A DNA stretch of 48,548 nucleotides from Nitrospira sp. CG24B (GCA_002869845.2 NEWS02000008.1:62815-111362); one strand, 5' to 3'. Positions 30,098 through 39,324 are shown, counted from the first letter of the stretch. The notes: generated by a model from the letters alone, not told the origin. Numbers and translations are program-made.

Positions 30098-30146
30098 AGA
30101 ACCGCCTTGCAACTGGTCAGCCAGGAGCAAGGCGGTTCTATTTTGT
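30098..30146 (+). terminator. Intrinsic terminator of the cycAB operon
   Basis: AGAACCGCCTTGC (30,098-30,110) pairs perfectly with GCAAGGCGGTTCT (30,127-30,139), followed by ATTTTGT. It lies 47 bases beyond the cycB stop. Confidence 0.8.
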
Positions 30147-30340
30147 GTGCGTGTTAGAGCTTGGATCTATACAGTCTTGCCGTGGTAGCCCCGACCGTCT
30201 TTGCCGCAACCTCCTTGTTCAGAGTGACAGGCACTATCGGACTGCAAGGGCTAGACACACCGCGAGGCTCTGAGCGGCTTTAATATCATCTGTCCGTCGA
30301 TGTATCACGTCGTTTGCTGAGCCCACGGTCCATTCTGGGC
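30132..30340 (-). pseudogene. Decayed duplicate of the 3' end of the MOSC gene
   Basis: This stretch aligns over about 209 bases with 34,696-34,902, the 3' end and trailer of the MOSC gene, in the same orientation. Shared blocks include TTTGTGTGCGTGTTAGAG, CTTGCCGTGG, GGCTGCAAGGG/GACTGCAAGGG, GCGAGGCTCTGAGCGGCTT and TCCATTCTGGGCA. Small indels break the reading frame, so it is a gene remnant. Confidence 0.75.
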
Positions 30341-30885
30341 ATGGAAATGGGCAGCCACAGGCTCTGTGCTTGATCTATCTTAAGATGATTTTCTAAGCAG
30401 GCTGACAATAGAATCGACGATGCCATAGCGTATGCTTCGCCTTTTCACTCACTGCGGCCTTGCTGGATGGCCTTTTTGAGCCTCCTGAGGTAATTGTCTC
30501 ATCTGTGCGATACGTAAGACTTCGCCGGCAGTTTATGGATACACCGAGTTATTCGGCAGCCTGCTAATCTCTTAGCGTGGGCCGTTGGATAGGCTTGTTA
30601 GGCTTTCCGAAGCCTGCACGAGAGGATATTCAAACACCGATAGATCACGCTTCGTAGGGCATCAGTTCATCGTTGAAGAATCCACACCTTGCCGTTGAGC
30701 TTCTCGATAAGATGCAATTCTTCACTCCACTTGGGCAAGGATCAGGCCAATTTTCAACCACAGGAAGGCATCGTGGTGATGCCCTAGAGTCGTTGGGCGA
30801 GTACCGCAAGAGAAATCTGAGGGAGACGCCTGAATAGTAGTGGATTTTCAGTTGTAACGATGTGTTTGATTCATGGAGACGAGAA
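30341..30885. other. Non-coding stretch after the MOSC remnant
   Basis: No reading frame of credible length or composition is present. The text has lost the codon pattern of its neighbours and includes phrases such as GGCCTTGCTGGATGGCC, which look like intergenic repeat remnants. I see no RNA gene. Confidence 0.5.
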
Positions 30886-30907
30886 GGGGGTGGCTTGCGC
30901 CACCCCC
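30886..30907 (-). terminator. Terminator after the DUF1566 gene
   Basis: GGGGGTGGC (30,886-30,894) pairs with GCCACCCCC (30,899-30,907) around a four-base loop. It lies 35 bases beyond the gene's stop on the - strand. Confidence 0.6.
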
Positions 30908-30942
30908 AAAATCAGCCAATGACCTAAGAGGTACTTCTAAGT

Positions 30943-31455
30943 CTACTTGTTATCGCGCACACACCAGACAAAGTTCTTGTTGATCTTAAAATCGTTGCCG
31001 ATGATGCCATAGTCGAAGTTGACGTCCCACGCGCTAAACGAATAGTCTTCGTGTTCCGTCGACGTCCAATAGCCATGGAACTCGATGTTGGAGAATGGGT
31101 GGCCAGTTGGGAGGGCCGGGGGAGGATAGATCGTGTGATCCGCCAGGGTCTCCAACTCTTTGAGTGTGGGCAGGCGCCAGTCTTTCTTGCCACCGACGGT
31201 CTTTTTCGCGCAGACACCGGCGGCACTTTTCCAAACCGTCATGGCTCTCGTCGGGATTACCTCCCAGACCAGCCCCGTCTCATTATCCAGCGCCCCCTCA
31301 TTATTCATGGACTCTAGCACGGTGAATCGCGCGTTTTCAGACGTAGCCGCTTCAGCGGGGCTGGCTCCTGAGCCGAAACCAGCCAGCGCCAGGCATCCGA
31401 CAGCCAGTCCCACAGCCCCGATGCCGCTCACCCAGTTGCTTCTTCTGCTTTTCAT
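30943..31455 (-). CDS. Exported DUF1566 (Lcl C-terminal domain) protein
   Basis: A 170-residue protein with a signal peptide (basic start, hydrophobic core about 10-28, cut near AEA-A) and a DUF1566/Lcl-type domain. The domain shows NETGLVWEV, the motif DWRLPTLKELETLAD, GYWTSTE and a terminal FVWCVRD. These domains occur in surface or periplasmic proteins of uncertain function and have a fold related to C-type lectin or formylglycine-generating enzyme. I start at ATG 31,455, behind GGAGGG, rather than the longer frame at 31,524. It lies between the hao cluster and the NirK-like gene, with its own terminator. Confidence 0.8.
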   Translation of the reverse strand: MKSRRSNWVSGIGAVGLAVGCLALAGFGSGASPAEAATSENARFTVLESMNNEGALDNETGLVWEVIPTRAMTVWKSAAGVCAKKTVGGKKDWRLPTLKELETLADHTIYPPPALPTGHPFSNIEFHGYWTSTEHEDYSFSAWDVNFDYGIIGNDFKINKNFVWCVRDNK

Positions 31456-31828
31456 CTCGACCCTCCTGTATGTGAAGTTGTTGCACCGCCGGACTGCTGC
31501 GTGACCCACGACATCAGACCACACAGCGAGGGATGCTTGTTTAGGTTTGGAGAAGTGTTTGCGCGTAATTCGGAAGCCGCTGAAATGGAAATGGCCGACC
31601 CTCCTGCCAGATTGCCGATCGTTGAAATTCGAGAATCAGCATAGGACATCTTCTCAGATCCGTGACGCATTAAGCGCATGGTTAATATCAGGAGACTCTT
31701 TGCTTTGTCAATACCTTCCGCAGAATCAATCTGTTCCACTAGCTTTGATGGTGGTGGCCGCGGTGTGAGAGCGTCTTACCTCGAAGTCGGCTTAGAAATC
31801 CACACAGTCACTCGGATGCCCAATAGTG
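31456..31828. other. Intergenic region between the NirK-like and DUF1566 genes
   Basis: About 370 bases without a credible gene on either strand. It should hold the DUF1566 promoter, but I cannot point to clear boxes. Confidence 0.4.
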
Positions 31829-31867
31829 ACACGGGGAGGGAGAGGCTGCGCCTCTCCCTCCCCGTGT
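31829..31867 (-). terminator. 17-bp perfect hairpin after the NirK-like gene
   Basis: ACACGGGGAGGGAGAGG (31,829-31,845) and its exact complement (31,851-31,867) enclose a five-base loop, 37 bases beyond the stop. There is no T run, but stem length and position suggest a terminator or 3' stabiliser. Confidence 0.6.
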
Positions 31868-31903
31868 TGCGTTACTCTGGTACGACCCGTTCCCGGTAGA
31901 GTA

Positions 31904-32908
31904 CTACAGCCCTTTGAACAGGGCAGGATTGGTTGGACCATCGATCTTCAGCAGGCCAAGGGCGCCTTTTTCGGTGCGGAAGAGCGAGTGGTCAACCGAA
32001 ACAAACGTGCCGGGCATTTCGCCTTTAAATTCTCCGATGGTCGCATCACCTGGTACTACCAGGGTACTTTGGATATGCTCAAGTGGCGCTTTTGCCACGT
32101 TACCTGCTGGCCAGACCCGGTCTAACATCTCACCGATGACGTGCCACGAAGAATCAAAGTTGACTCCGGCATTGCCATAGAACCATCGAGTGGTCTCTCC
32201 TACTTTGGATCGGAGCGGAACTTTGACCAGCGCGGTCATATGGCCATTATGCACGATATAAGACGCATCCGCGTCTTTCACCTTTTGCTCTGAATAAACC
32301 AGGGTATCGTTCTTCTTGCCATCCTTCATGTAGAATTCGCTCTGCATGACATAGAATTCTTTTTCGACAGGCTTCAGCCCACCAACCGGCTCAACAACGA
32401 TCAAGCCGTGCATGCCACTCAAAACATGTTGTATGTTGGATGGCGCTGCAGTGGAGGACTGATAGATAAAGACACCTTGGTTGACGGCCTTAAATGTGAT
32501 CTGAGCTTCCTTCCCGGGCTCCGCATTCACCAGGGCTGCTCCACCACTGACCTTCGTGAAGTCAAGATTGTGGCTCTGCTTGCTGCTGCTCTTGTTCTTC
32601 AAGCGGAGTTCAATCGTATCGCCAACCATGACCCGAATCATCGGCCCTGGCACCATTCCATTAATACCCCAGAACTCATAATTATTGTCGTCGCTAATCG
32701 GACCAACCCACTCGGACGCTTCCAGGTTGACCACGACGGTTGCGGGCTGGGTTCGCGTGATCGGAGCGGGGACATTGGGTGCCTTCGTGAGTTGGGCCTG
32801 TATGGTCTCCGCTGATACTACGCCTGCATTGATGGCAAGACACGGAGCCATGACCAATGCGCTGATCAATCCGGCATGACGCATGTTATGCAACAAACTC
32901 TTGGGCAT
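31904..32908 (-). CDS. nirK: NirK-like two-cupredoxin protein with lost copper ligands
   Basis: The 334-residue exported protein has a signal peptide (to about residue 33) and the two cupredoxin domains of copper nitrite reductase, with PGPMIRVMVGDTIEL, SHNLDF, QHVLSGMHGLIVVEP and WHVIGE segments. In NirK the type-1 copper is held by His, Cys, His and Met and the type-2 copper by three His. Here His113, His161 and Met166 remain, but the type-1 cysteine position is Ser151. Two type-2 histidine positions are Thr118 and Gln150; the third (His307) and the active-site His256 remain. It is therefore unlikely to work as a standard NirK. The ATG at 32,908 lies behind AAAGGAG. Role unknown. Confidence 0.8.
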   Translation of the reverse strand: MPKSLLHNMRHAGLISALVMAPCLAINAGVVSAETIQAQLTKAPNVPAPITRTQPATVVVNLEASEWVGPISDDNNYEFWGINGMVPGPMIRVMVGDTIELRLKNKSSSKQSHNLDFTKVSGGAALVNAEPGKEAQITFKAVNQGVFIYQSSTAAPSNIQHVLSGMHGLIVVEPVGGLKPVEKEFYVMQSEFYMKDGKKNDTLVYSEQKVKDADASYIVHNGHMTALVKVPLRSKVGETTRWFYGNAGVNFDSSWHVIGEMLDRVWPAGNVAKAPLEHIQSTLVVPGDATIGEFKGEMPGTFVSVDHSLFRTEKGALGLLKIDGPTNPALFKGL

Positions 32909-33086
32909 GACGACTCCTTTAATGTTGTATGACTCTGCCGACCATCATCCTGATAACCTGCAGCACCAGTTGATCAACGTCCCATGATTTGAATGTTTTT
33001 GCCATGTAGCAGAGAAACCACATCGCGCGTTGCCTGTCCAGTCAAAAGGAACGCATTACTCGGACAGGCTCCTAGCGCACATTCTT

Positions 33087-34640
33087 CTATTGAGTATTCG
33101 CCAGTTGCCAGGTGAGTGCGAGGACATACCGGGCTATGTTTCGCAAAATTTCTGGATTGATCGTGTCGGCGGTGTCGGTAGGCTGATGCATGTGCGGGTG
33201 GATCCCGCCGCTTGCGATGCTGACGGTTGGAATTCCTGTTTCTTTGAACGGTTCGTCGTCGCCGCCTGGCAAGAACCCGTAATAGTCAAGCTTCTTGACC
33301 AATCCCACTGCGTACCCTGCTTCCTTCAATGTGGATTTCGTAAGCTCTGTGACACGGAGGATTAACACTCCGTCTCCCGCTCCAACATGGTCAATGTTGA
33401 GCATGGCTTTCGTTGAGCCGAGGGGGATGACGGGACTCGTTGTGTAGAGGCGTGACCCGAGCGAATCTCTCTCATGTCCACTGAATGACAGAAAGAGGAT
33501 CGACCGTTGAGGGCGTAGGCCGAGTTTCCCAAGGGCCCGCGCGACCTCCAGGACTATGGCCGTTCCTGATGCATTGTCGTCGGCGCCAGGAAACCAGAGG
33601 CCCGCTGAACGTCCAAAATGGTCGCGATGGGCGCCGATGACGATGGCCTCCGGTCCTGTACCAGGAATCATCCCCACCACGTTCGTCAGCAAGCCGTCCG
33701 CCATCGTGGTTTTCCAATTGAGAGAGGCATATCGATTCACGAGGCGCGATCGCGCTGCTGGGGCATTATTGAGTTGTTCTTGGAGGGTGCGAAGGTGGCC
33801 AGGAGTGGACTCGTCGCCGCTTCCGTCGAGGAGCGTCTCGGCTAATTTCGTGTTGATCCATGCGCCAGGGATGGCTTGGTTAGGGGGGAGCTGCCCATAC
33901 AATGCGCCGGGCTTTCCTGTGGCGCCGCGGCGAATTTCATATGGGCTAATAATCGGCCCTGTTGCGGTCAGATAGGCTAGAGCTCCTCGATCTCGCGCGA
34001 AGCGGACCTTGTCGGCGTGGCTGACAGGGCTTGGGTAGTGATCCGGTTTGCCACGCAGGAAGAGCACAATGCAGTTCTTCACATCGACGCCGGCGTAATC
34101 GTCGATGCCTTGAGCGGGATCGACAATGCCGTAACCGACGAAGACGACCTGACCCTGGAGATCGGCAGAAGGGGAGTCGAAGACTGGGAGGTAGTCTCTC
34201 CCCAACTGCGCTGTGACCAACTGGTCTGCTGCGCCGGTGCGAACGACCGGGTCTGGTTCGATGAGTGGCGTGGAGACCATCGAGGCCATAATGCCAACGG
34301 GCTCCTCCTTGCCGGCCCCGGAAGAAGGGAGGGCGATTCCCTTGTTGTCAATGAGCGGGAGTTGTACCCCTGCCGAAGTCAATTCCCGTGCAACCCATTG
34401 CGCGGATCGCAGGTCATCGGTGGATCCGGCTTGCCGTCCGTTGAACGCCGGACTGCTTAACGTGCGCACGTCGGCGAGCATCCGTTCGCTCGATAGGCTA
34501 GCGAGTGCATCAGACCATGCGCGCTGGTCTTCTTCCGATTGCGCGTTACCTCGGCTCCCCAAGGGAAGCAGAACGAGGATGATTCCAAGGAGAATGATCA
34601 CAGCAACGGAGGGGGAGCACTTGTGCGTCGAGCCGTTCAT
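33087..34640 (-). CDS. Exported M28-family zinc peptidase homologue with altered catalytic Glu
   Basis: The 517-residue protein has an N-terminal signal segment (about 12-33, cut near GNA-Q), a PA-like insert and an M28 metallopeptidase domain. Expected zinc ligands are visible in GAHRDHF, GADDNASGT, NIDHVG and HPHMHQPTDT. The usual catalytic pair G-E-E reads G-H389-E390 in SGHERDSLGS, so the general-base glutamate appears replaced by histidine while the zinc-binding glutamate stays. It may be an inactive peptidase or have another role. Its start lies after a 77-base gap from the MOSC gene on the same strand. Confidence 0.82.
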   Translation of the reverse strand: MNGSTHKCSPSVAVIILLGIILVLLPLGSRGNAQSEEDQRAWSDALASLSSERMLADVRTLSSPAFNGRQAGSTDDLRSAQWVARELTSAGVQLPLIDNKGIALPSSGAGKEEPVGIMASMVSTPLIEPDPVVRTGAADQLVTAQLGRDYLPVFDSPSADLQGQVVFVGYGIVDPAQGIDDYAGVDVKNCIVLFLRGKPDHYPSPVSHADKVRFARDRGALAYLTATGPIISPYEIRRGATGKPGALYGQLPPNQAIPGAWINTKLAETLLDGSGDESTPGHLRTLQEQLNNAPAARSRLVNRYASLNWKTTMADGLLTNVVGMIPGTGPEAIVIGAHRDHFGRSAGLWFPGADDNASGTAIVLEVARALGKLGLRPQRSILFLSFSGHERDSLGSRLYTTSPVIPLGSTKAMLNIDHVGAGDGVLILRVTELTKSTLKEAGYAVGLVKKLDYYGFLPGGDDEPFKETGIPTVSIASGGIHPHMHQPTDTADTINPEILRNIARYVLALTWQLANTQ

Positions 34641-34695
34641 GCAGTGAGCCTTTTAAGATGATACAGAACTATAGTATAGACTGACTCGTTGCAGA

Positions 34696-34902
34696 GCGGT
34701 TGTACTTTGTGTGCGTGTTAGAGGTTGGGTCCATACAGCCTTGCCGTGGTTGACCCGACCGTCTTCGTCTCAACTCGCTTGGTCAGTGTCTCACGCCATC
34801 GGGCTGCAAGGGCCGGACACACTGCGAGGCTCTGAGCGGCTTGCATATTATCTGTCCATCGATGCATCACGTTGTTTGCGGAGGCCACTGTCCATTCTGG
34901 GC
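34696..34902. repeat. Intact copy of the MOSC-tail direct repeat
   Basis: This 207-base segment covers the last 60 or so codons and the trailer of the MOSC gene. It matches the decayed copy at 30,132-30,340 in the same orientation, about 4.4 kb away. Confidence 0.75.
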
Positions 34903-35437
34903 AGGGACGTTCCACAAGTATCAGGCGTGATCCAGCCTGAACCGTTCCCTCTCTGATGACTCGGAAATACCATCCAGTCCGTCCGCTCTCTTGCACACGG
35001 AGGGCCAGGTCCTTTCTGCGCCAGCGCCGCGCTAATTTCCAGCAGGGCTGCCGTGGCTGTGAGACCTGAACAAGCGCCGATCCCACTTCGAACATGTCTC
35101 CGAGGCAGACCTCAGTCTCAAGCAGTCCTTCTGTGGTGAAATTTTCCCCAAACGATCCGAAAGGAAATTCGGCTGCTCCCAGCACCTGTTGCCAGTAGGG
35201 GTAATGTTCGACGGGATAGACGTTCACGGCCTTTTCAGGACCCCCGTGATTCTTGAGATCAGCCTGGCCATCTCCGTTCAGGTTTGTCGTGCCAAGCCAG
35301 ACCGGGTCGGTGACAGGGAGCTTAAAAAACCCGGTTGTCCAAACCGTATCGAAGGGATCGGACGATTCTCTACCCCCCACGGTTTGTGGCTGTCCAACTT
35401 GCAAGGAGATGATTGTTCCAACCGCCGGTTGTTTCAA
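34718..35437 (-). CDS. MOSC domain protein (YiiM-like)
   Basis: MOSC domains bind a molybdenum cofactor sulfur through a conserved cysteine. The 239-residue protein has KNHGGPEKAVNVYPVEHYPYW, FGSFGENFTTEGLLE, the cofactor-cysteine motif QPRQPCWKLARRW and a C-terminal three-helix extension (CPEWTVASANNVMHR, then LAARWRETLTKR), as in YiiM. YiiM-type proteins reduce N-hydroxylated compounds. That is interesting next to hydroxylamine metabolism, but a role here is only inference. A partial, decayed copy of its 3' end lies at 30,132. Confidence 0.88.
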   Translation of the reverse strand: MKQPAVGTIISLQVGQPQTVGGRESSDPFDTVWTTGFFKLPVTDPVWLGTTNLNGDGQADLKNHGGPEKAVNVYPVEHYPYWQQVLGAAEFPFGSFGENFTTEGLLETEVCLGDMFEVGSALVQVSQPRQPCWKLARRWRRKDLALRVQESGRTGWYFRVIREGTVQAGSRLILVERPCPEWTVASANNVMHRWTDNMQAAQSLAVCPALAARWRETLTKRVETKTVGSTTARLYGPNL

Positions 35438-35620
35438 GAAAGGTCCTCTAGCAGCGATCTATGCTGATCATTTTGGTGATCCGCACGAAACACGGTGCGC
35501 CTGCAATTGTTGAAACAGGTGCTGGTGATTTCCTGCGGATCTGTTGCGATGTGGGCCAAGCAGACGGGTGTCTGTGCCTATAGGAAATGGCCCGTATTGG
35601 GGAGTGCATGTGCATCAGCG

Positions 35621-36454
35621 TTAGGAGATCCCCGTTCGATTCAAGACCCCGCTCGACCGGTACCAGGCATAGAGACGTTTGACTCCACGCAACGTTGGCC
35701 CTGCTCCTCCAATGGCGACCGCATCAACGAGGCAATACCATGCGCTGGCGCCACTGGGGGGATTTCCTTGCGCCCATCCTAGGAGCGGGTCTATGGCTGC
35801 CCATTGCCACGCGCCGACGGTCGTACCGATCAATTCCAGCCAGGTCGTAATGAAAAAAGCAGCAAGATAGACCAGCGGTGAACGGCCTGTCACCAGCCAG
35901 ATTAAGAATATACAAAACAGCAACGCACCGACCGCATCCCCACGCTCAGCATATCCGGTAATGCCCCAGATAGCCCAGGTGCCCCACACGCCTATGACGA
36001 ACAGCGCAATTTTTTTGGGATGGCGTACAAAGAGGCCGGATCGTGCCAACGCCACGGCGGTCAGGTACACCATGCCGTGGCCAGGTGGGACGTAGGCCGG
36101 GACATTCTCGAAGCGATATGTGTAACCTCCCATATAGATGGAGGCGAAATGCTCTCCGACCGTTGCAAAGATCACTGCAATCAAGACCTGCACCCGTGTT
36201 TCTTTATTTTCACCTAACAATAAGGTTCCAAGAAAAACCCATGCCAAGGCTCCTAAAGCCTGTTGTCGTTCGACGCTGGCACTGATTTCAAACAAGGAAC
36301 TCACAGCAACGCACAGGAATGTAAATGCAGCAATAGCATAATCCCGTAGTCGATGCGTACTGGCCGTATCCGTGTTCGGAAAATGCCTGAGAGCGGCGCA
36401 CCTGACCTTATCGAACCATAGTCCGGGAGAAGAAGTGCGTGACGAAGCTTCCAT
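35621..36454 (-). CDS. Multi-pass membrane protein of unknown function
   Basis: I do not recognise this 277-residue protein with certainty. It has about seven or eight hydrophobic helices and a conserved-looking loop EHFASIYMGGYTYRFENVPAYVPPGHGMVYL (first and last parts), followed by WLELIGTTVGAWQW. The His, Glu and aromatic residues in membrane-flanking positions recall integral-membrane desaturase- or carotenoid-type proteins, but no catalytic motif is convincing. It lies between amoB and the MOSC gene on the same strand, separated from amoB by a terminator, so it is not part of the amo transcript. Confidence 0.7.
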   Translation of the reverse strand: MEASSRTSSPGLWFDKVRCAALRHFPNTDTASTHRLRDYAIAAFTFLCVAVSSLFEISASVERQQALGALAWVFLGTLLLGENKETRVQVLIAVIFATVGEHFASIYMGGYTYRFENVPAYVPPGHGMVYLTAVALARSGLFVRHPKKIALFVIGVWGTWAIWGITGYAERGDAVGALLFCIFLIWLVTGRSPLVYLAAFFITTWLELIGTTVGAWQWAAIDPLLGWAQGNPPSGASAWYCLVDAVAIGGAGPTLRGVKRLYAWYRSSGVLNRTGIS

Positions 36455-36774
36455 ATATCAAATGTGATCTAGGAAGTGGCAACTCAGGTAGGCTGTCAGG
36501 ATCTCTACATTCAAGATTGTTCAACCTGCAGTGGAAAATATAGTTGGTATCATACAGGACCCCTATCGAACGGGCAAGTTCCAGGCAGGTGCCCGATGAT
36601 CAGGTAACCATACAAGAAGCTATTCGGAATAGCTTCTTCAGGAGTTCCACCAAGATTCATGAACAGACACAAGGCTGCGGAGATAACACACTTATTGGAA
36701 AAGAAGTGATAGAGATCAACGAGGAAATAGTGGAGAGAGGAGGAGGCGAATGAGTGAGGACAGGGGGCAAAGAA
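36455..36774. other. Intergenic region downstream of amoB
   Basis: About 320 bases without a supported gene. It contains an 11-bp hairpin with a CGG loop (36,614-36,638) without a T run. A 69-codon frame on the + strand here looks random. Confidence 0.4.
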
Positions 36775-36822
36775 AAACGCCGGTTCGTCATTCCACCGTG
36801 TGATGGAGACGAACCGGCGTTT
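36775..36822 (-). terminator. Intrinsic terminator of the amo operon
   Basis: AAACGCCGGTTCGTC (36,775-36,789) pairs perfectly with GACGAACCGGCGTTT (36,808-36,822). On the - strand it is followed by TTTTTCTTT. It lies 20 bases beyond the amoB stop. Confidence 0.85.
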
Positions 36823-36841
36823 CCTTTAGACCCAGACTACC

Positions 36842-38101
36842 TTACGCTCCCAACCGTGTGAAGACTGGGAGTACTGGAGCCCAGACTGGATTGATGAGTC
36901 GCTCACCAGAATCGGTCCAGGACAGGAACAATCCTGCAAAGCGCTGATCCGGATCGTGGAGAATGTCCACCAACCGTTGCACTTCCCACAGGACGTCCTT
37001 GGACTCGACTTTAATGTCAACTGTTTGGCCAGGCTGGATTGGAGCCTCGTTATCCATCGTCAGACCGGCTGATGCGACCAGCTCGGCTGGATAGTTTGGA
37101 TCAACCCTAGATGCACCAAACTTGTTGGTAAATCTGATACCTGCTGTCGTGAACTCACCGATGGTTACCGGTTGTGTGCCGTTATTGGTCGCATGAAGGG
37201 TCATGCGCAATGCGCGGCCCGGAACATCGTACTCTGCATGAATCACGTCAACCGTCAGCGGGTTGGGCTTGATCGGCATTGGCTTGATCTTTGCCTCACC
37301 AGCCTGGAGAGGGACGCTAATCGGGTGCTTTGCTTCTGCTGCCATGTACCCGACGACCACAACAACCAATGTAAGCACTAATACCGCTACTCCAACTTTT
37401 CGGTCAATGGGGTCAAGCAAAATCTCGTCCCCATACGCCGCCAGGACTCGAGCTCGAATCAGGTACATTGGTCTGATCGCAAAGTATCCGACCCAGAAGA
37501 TACCAAGGGCGATCCACCAGATATGCCACCCAATTCCAGTCATGCTTCCCATCGTCTCCGAATCGAATGTTTCATTGGTCAGGGTCTTGATCGGATTGGT
37601 GAAATCCTCATAGCGACCCGTGATGTCCATCCATCCCCCTGGTCCTGCGATTGGACCGGCTTCCTTGACGGCAAACATGGGGTGAATGTGATGGTGGCCG
37701 GGGAGTCTGGCCTTTAATTTGACCACGTACTCATAGTCACGGCCGATTTCCATTGGTCCCGAGACGAACATCGGTGTTCCATTGACCTTCGAGCTCAAAC
37801 GCACGAAGACGGAGCTGGGGGACCCGATATTGATGAAGGTACGGGTTGGTTTCACCACTGCACGAGGCCAATCCTCGGATAAGTGGAACTTTCCCTTCAG
37901 CTCTGTCACATCATTGACTTTGGTCGACTTTCCAACCCATTCAGTGTCGTACCAATTCACAGTGCGCATCCGCAGGAATGGTTCCTGCGATCGCTCCCCG
38001 TGAGCGAATGCAGGGGTAATATCGAGAGCCGGCGTGGCTGCCAGCGTCACCACCCCGCAGAGTCTAATCATCCACAGTTTGAAGACGTGTTTGGCAGTCA
38101 T
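36842..38101 (-). CDS. amoB: Ammonia monooxygenase subunit B
   Basis: AmoB is the largely periplasmic subunit of the copper membrane monooxygenase that oxidises ammonia to hydroxylamine. The 419-residue protein has a signal peptide cut at AFA-H34, so that the mature N-terminal histidine can bind copper. It has the paired histidines H138 and H140 in PGHHHIHP, matching the PmoB/AmoB copper site. Two membrane helices (about 187-207 and 234-253) separate two cupredoxin-like domains; [14 protein letters not shown] and [19 protein letters not shown] are typical. Its ATG overlaps the amoA stop (ATGA), and it ends at a strong terminator. Confidence 0.97.
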   Translation of the reverse strand: MTAKHVFKLWMIRLCGVVTLAATPALDITPAFAHGERSQEPFLRMRTVNWYDTEWVGKSTKVNDVTELKGKFHLSEDWPRAVVKPTRTFINIGSPSSVFVRLSSKVNGTPMFVSGPMEIGRDYEYVVKLKARLPGHHHIHPMFAVKEAGPIAGPGGWMDITGRYEDFTNPIKTLTNETFDSETMGSMTGIGWHIWWIALGIFWVGYFAIRPMYLIRARVLAAYGDEILLDPIDRKVGVAVLVLTLVVVVVGYMAAEAKHPISVPLQAGEAKIKPMPIKPNPLTVDVIHAEYDVPGRALRMTLHATNNGTQPVTIGEFTTAGIRFTNKFGASRVDPNYPAELVASAGLTMDNEAPIQPGQTVDIKVESKDVLWEVQRLVDILHDPDQRFAGLFLSWTDSGERLINPVWAPVLPVFTRLGA

Positions 38102-38946
38102 GCTTTCCCCCCAGAAAGTTTAGCTTTGTCGGCTTGTGGCCCCAAGGTGGCGTATGCAAATACATCGTACACCTTGGTGGTCCGCTGTCTGTCATCGGTG
38201 ATGTAGAAGTACGACGTGCAGAAGAACTTCCCGAACTGCCACCACAGGATATACGTCAATGAGGACGCAAATGCGGAAAAGAACGCGGAGATCATGGTGC
38301 TGTGACCGCCGAATGTGCGCAGCGATCCAACTTCGATCATCCGAATGTACTCAGGAGTTCCCGTACGAACATACATGAAACCCATATAATCTGCCCATGA
38401 GAGCAATGCGCCATCAACGACGAGCGGCGTATGGCTATAGGCAAATATAGGCCAGTTGCTCGGATAGAACAACGCGGCGAACATCCATGCTCCAATCACT
38501 GCCGTTAGCGTCCAGTTTCTGGTCAACAAGAGGGTGATGTCGAGAACCAAGGCACCGGGAATCGCCGTAGCAGGCATGACGAAGTTGGGTGGATAGTTAG
38601 ACCACCACCACCAAGAAGTGTAGACGGCGATCCATTTTCCAGCGCCCAGCGCCAGAATGCAGAGCGTCGCACCGAATGGCTGTCGGTAGTTCACCCAGTT
38701 GTAGTACTGGATGGCGGCGCAGAAGGTGATCAAGGTCACCGGCGTTACGATCGGCCACCACTGACGATCTTTCCAGTCGAGCCAGAAGTCCCAGTCGCCA
38801 CACAGCAGGGCTGTGTGCATATGGAAGGTCCCGACGATGGTGACGAACAAAATGGGAATGAAATAGATGTAATCGATTTTTCTAGACATCGCTACCCCTT
38901 CAGGGGGTAACTTCGAAGCCTTGATAATCTCATCGGTTCTAAACAT
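38098..38946 (-). CDS. amoA: Ammonia monooxygenase subunit A
   Basis: AmoA is the mainly membrane-embedded subunit and the standard marker of ammonia oxidisers. The 282-residue protein begins [17 protein letters not shown] and contains [51 protein letters not shown] and [22 protein letters not shown] (in part), with about six or seven helices. These align end to end with betaproteobacterial AmoA but with clear differences. I prefer ATG 38,946, nine bases after GGAGG, because the upstream in-frame ATG (38,955) abuts the ribosome site directly. It overlaps amoB by four bases. Confidence 0.97.
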   Translation of the reverse strand: MFRTDEIIKASKLPPEGVAMSRKIDYIYFIPILFVTIVGTFHMHTALLCGDWDFWLDWKDRQWWPIVTPVTLITFCAAIQYYNWVNYRQPFGATLCILALGAGKWIAVYTSWWWWSNYPPNFVMPATAIPGALVLDITLLLTRNWTLTAVIGAWMFAALFYPSNWPIFAYSHTPLVVDGALLSWADYMGFMYVRTGTPEYIRMIEVGSLRTFGGHSTMISAFFSAFASSLTYILWWQFGKFFCTSYFYITDDRQRTTKVYDVFAYATLGPQADKAKLSGGKA

Positions 38947-39066
38947 AACTGACATCCTCCGTCATTTCAGTCGGCCGTGGCTGACCAGGCGTTCTGTTCC
39001 TTAGAGTGCCTGGTCAACCGCCGATACCGACCTATGGTTCATATAGTCTGCATCCGCCCAAATTAC

Positions 39067-39324
39067 TTAGTACCCGGCCTTGGCATTCGGGTTCACTTGG
39101 CTGGGGAACGGATCCAGAATGGCCTTGGGCGCGTTGTTCCAGATCACGTCCGCCAGATTCGACATCCGGCTGACGATCTGCGCCGCCACCCCCCCTGCCG
39201 CTCCGAACAACCCGCACCACCCTAACGTCACAAAGCCCCAGTGCAACAACCACCCGAGCTTGACCGGCTTCGAATCGTACCACTGCGAGATGTCATACCC
39301 TCGCCCTGAACTGTCTGCAGCCAT
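39067..39324 (-). CDS. amoC: Shortened AmoC: N-terminus joined to C-terminus
   Basis: This 85-residue frame begins like AmoC ([19 protein letters not shown]) and continues without a stop into what matches the AmoC C-terminus ([19 protein letters not shown], then [19 protein letters not shown]). Full AmoC has about 270 residues; roughly 185 central residues, including most copper-ligand helices, are missing. The joint lies near codons 25-28. It has an excellent ribosome site (AAGGAGG) and the normal amoC position before amoA, 120 bases away. It is either an in-frame internal deletion or a collapsed assembly; it cannot be a complete AmoC. I rate the identity high and the biology uncertain. Confidence 0.8.
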   Translation of the reverse strand: MAADSSGRGYDISQWYDSKPVKLGWLLHWGFVTLGWCGLFGAAGGVAAQIVSRMSNLADVIWNNAPKAILDPFPSQVNPNAKAGY

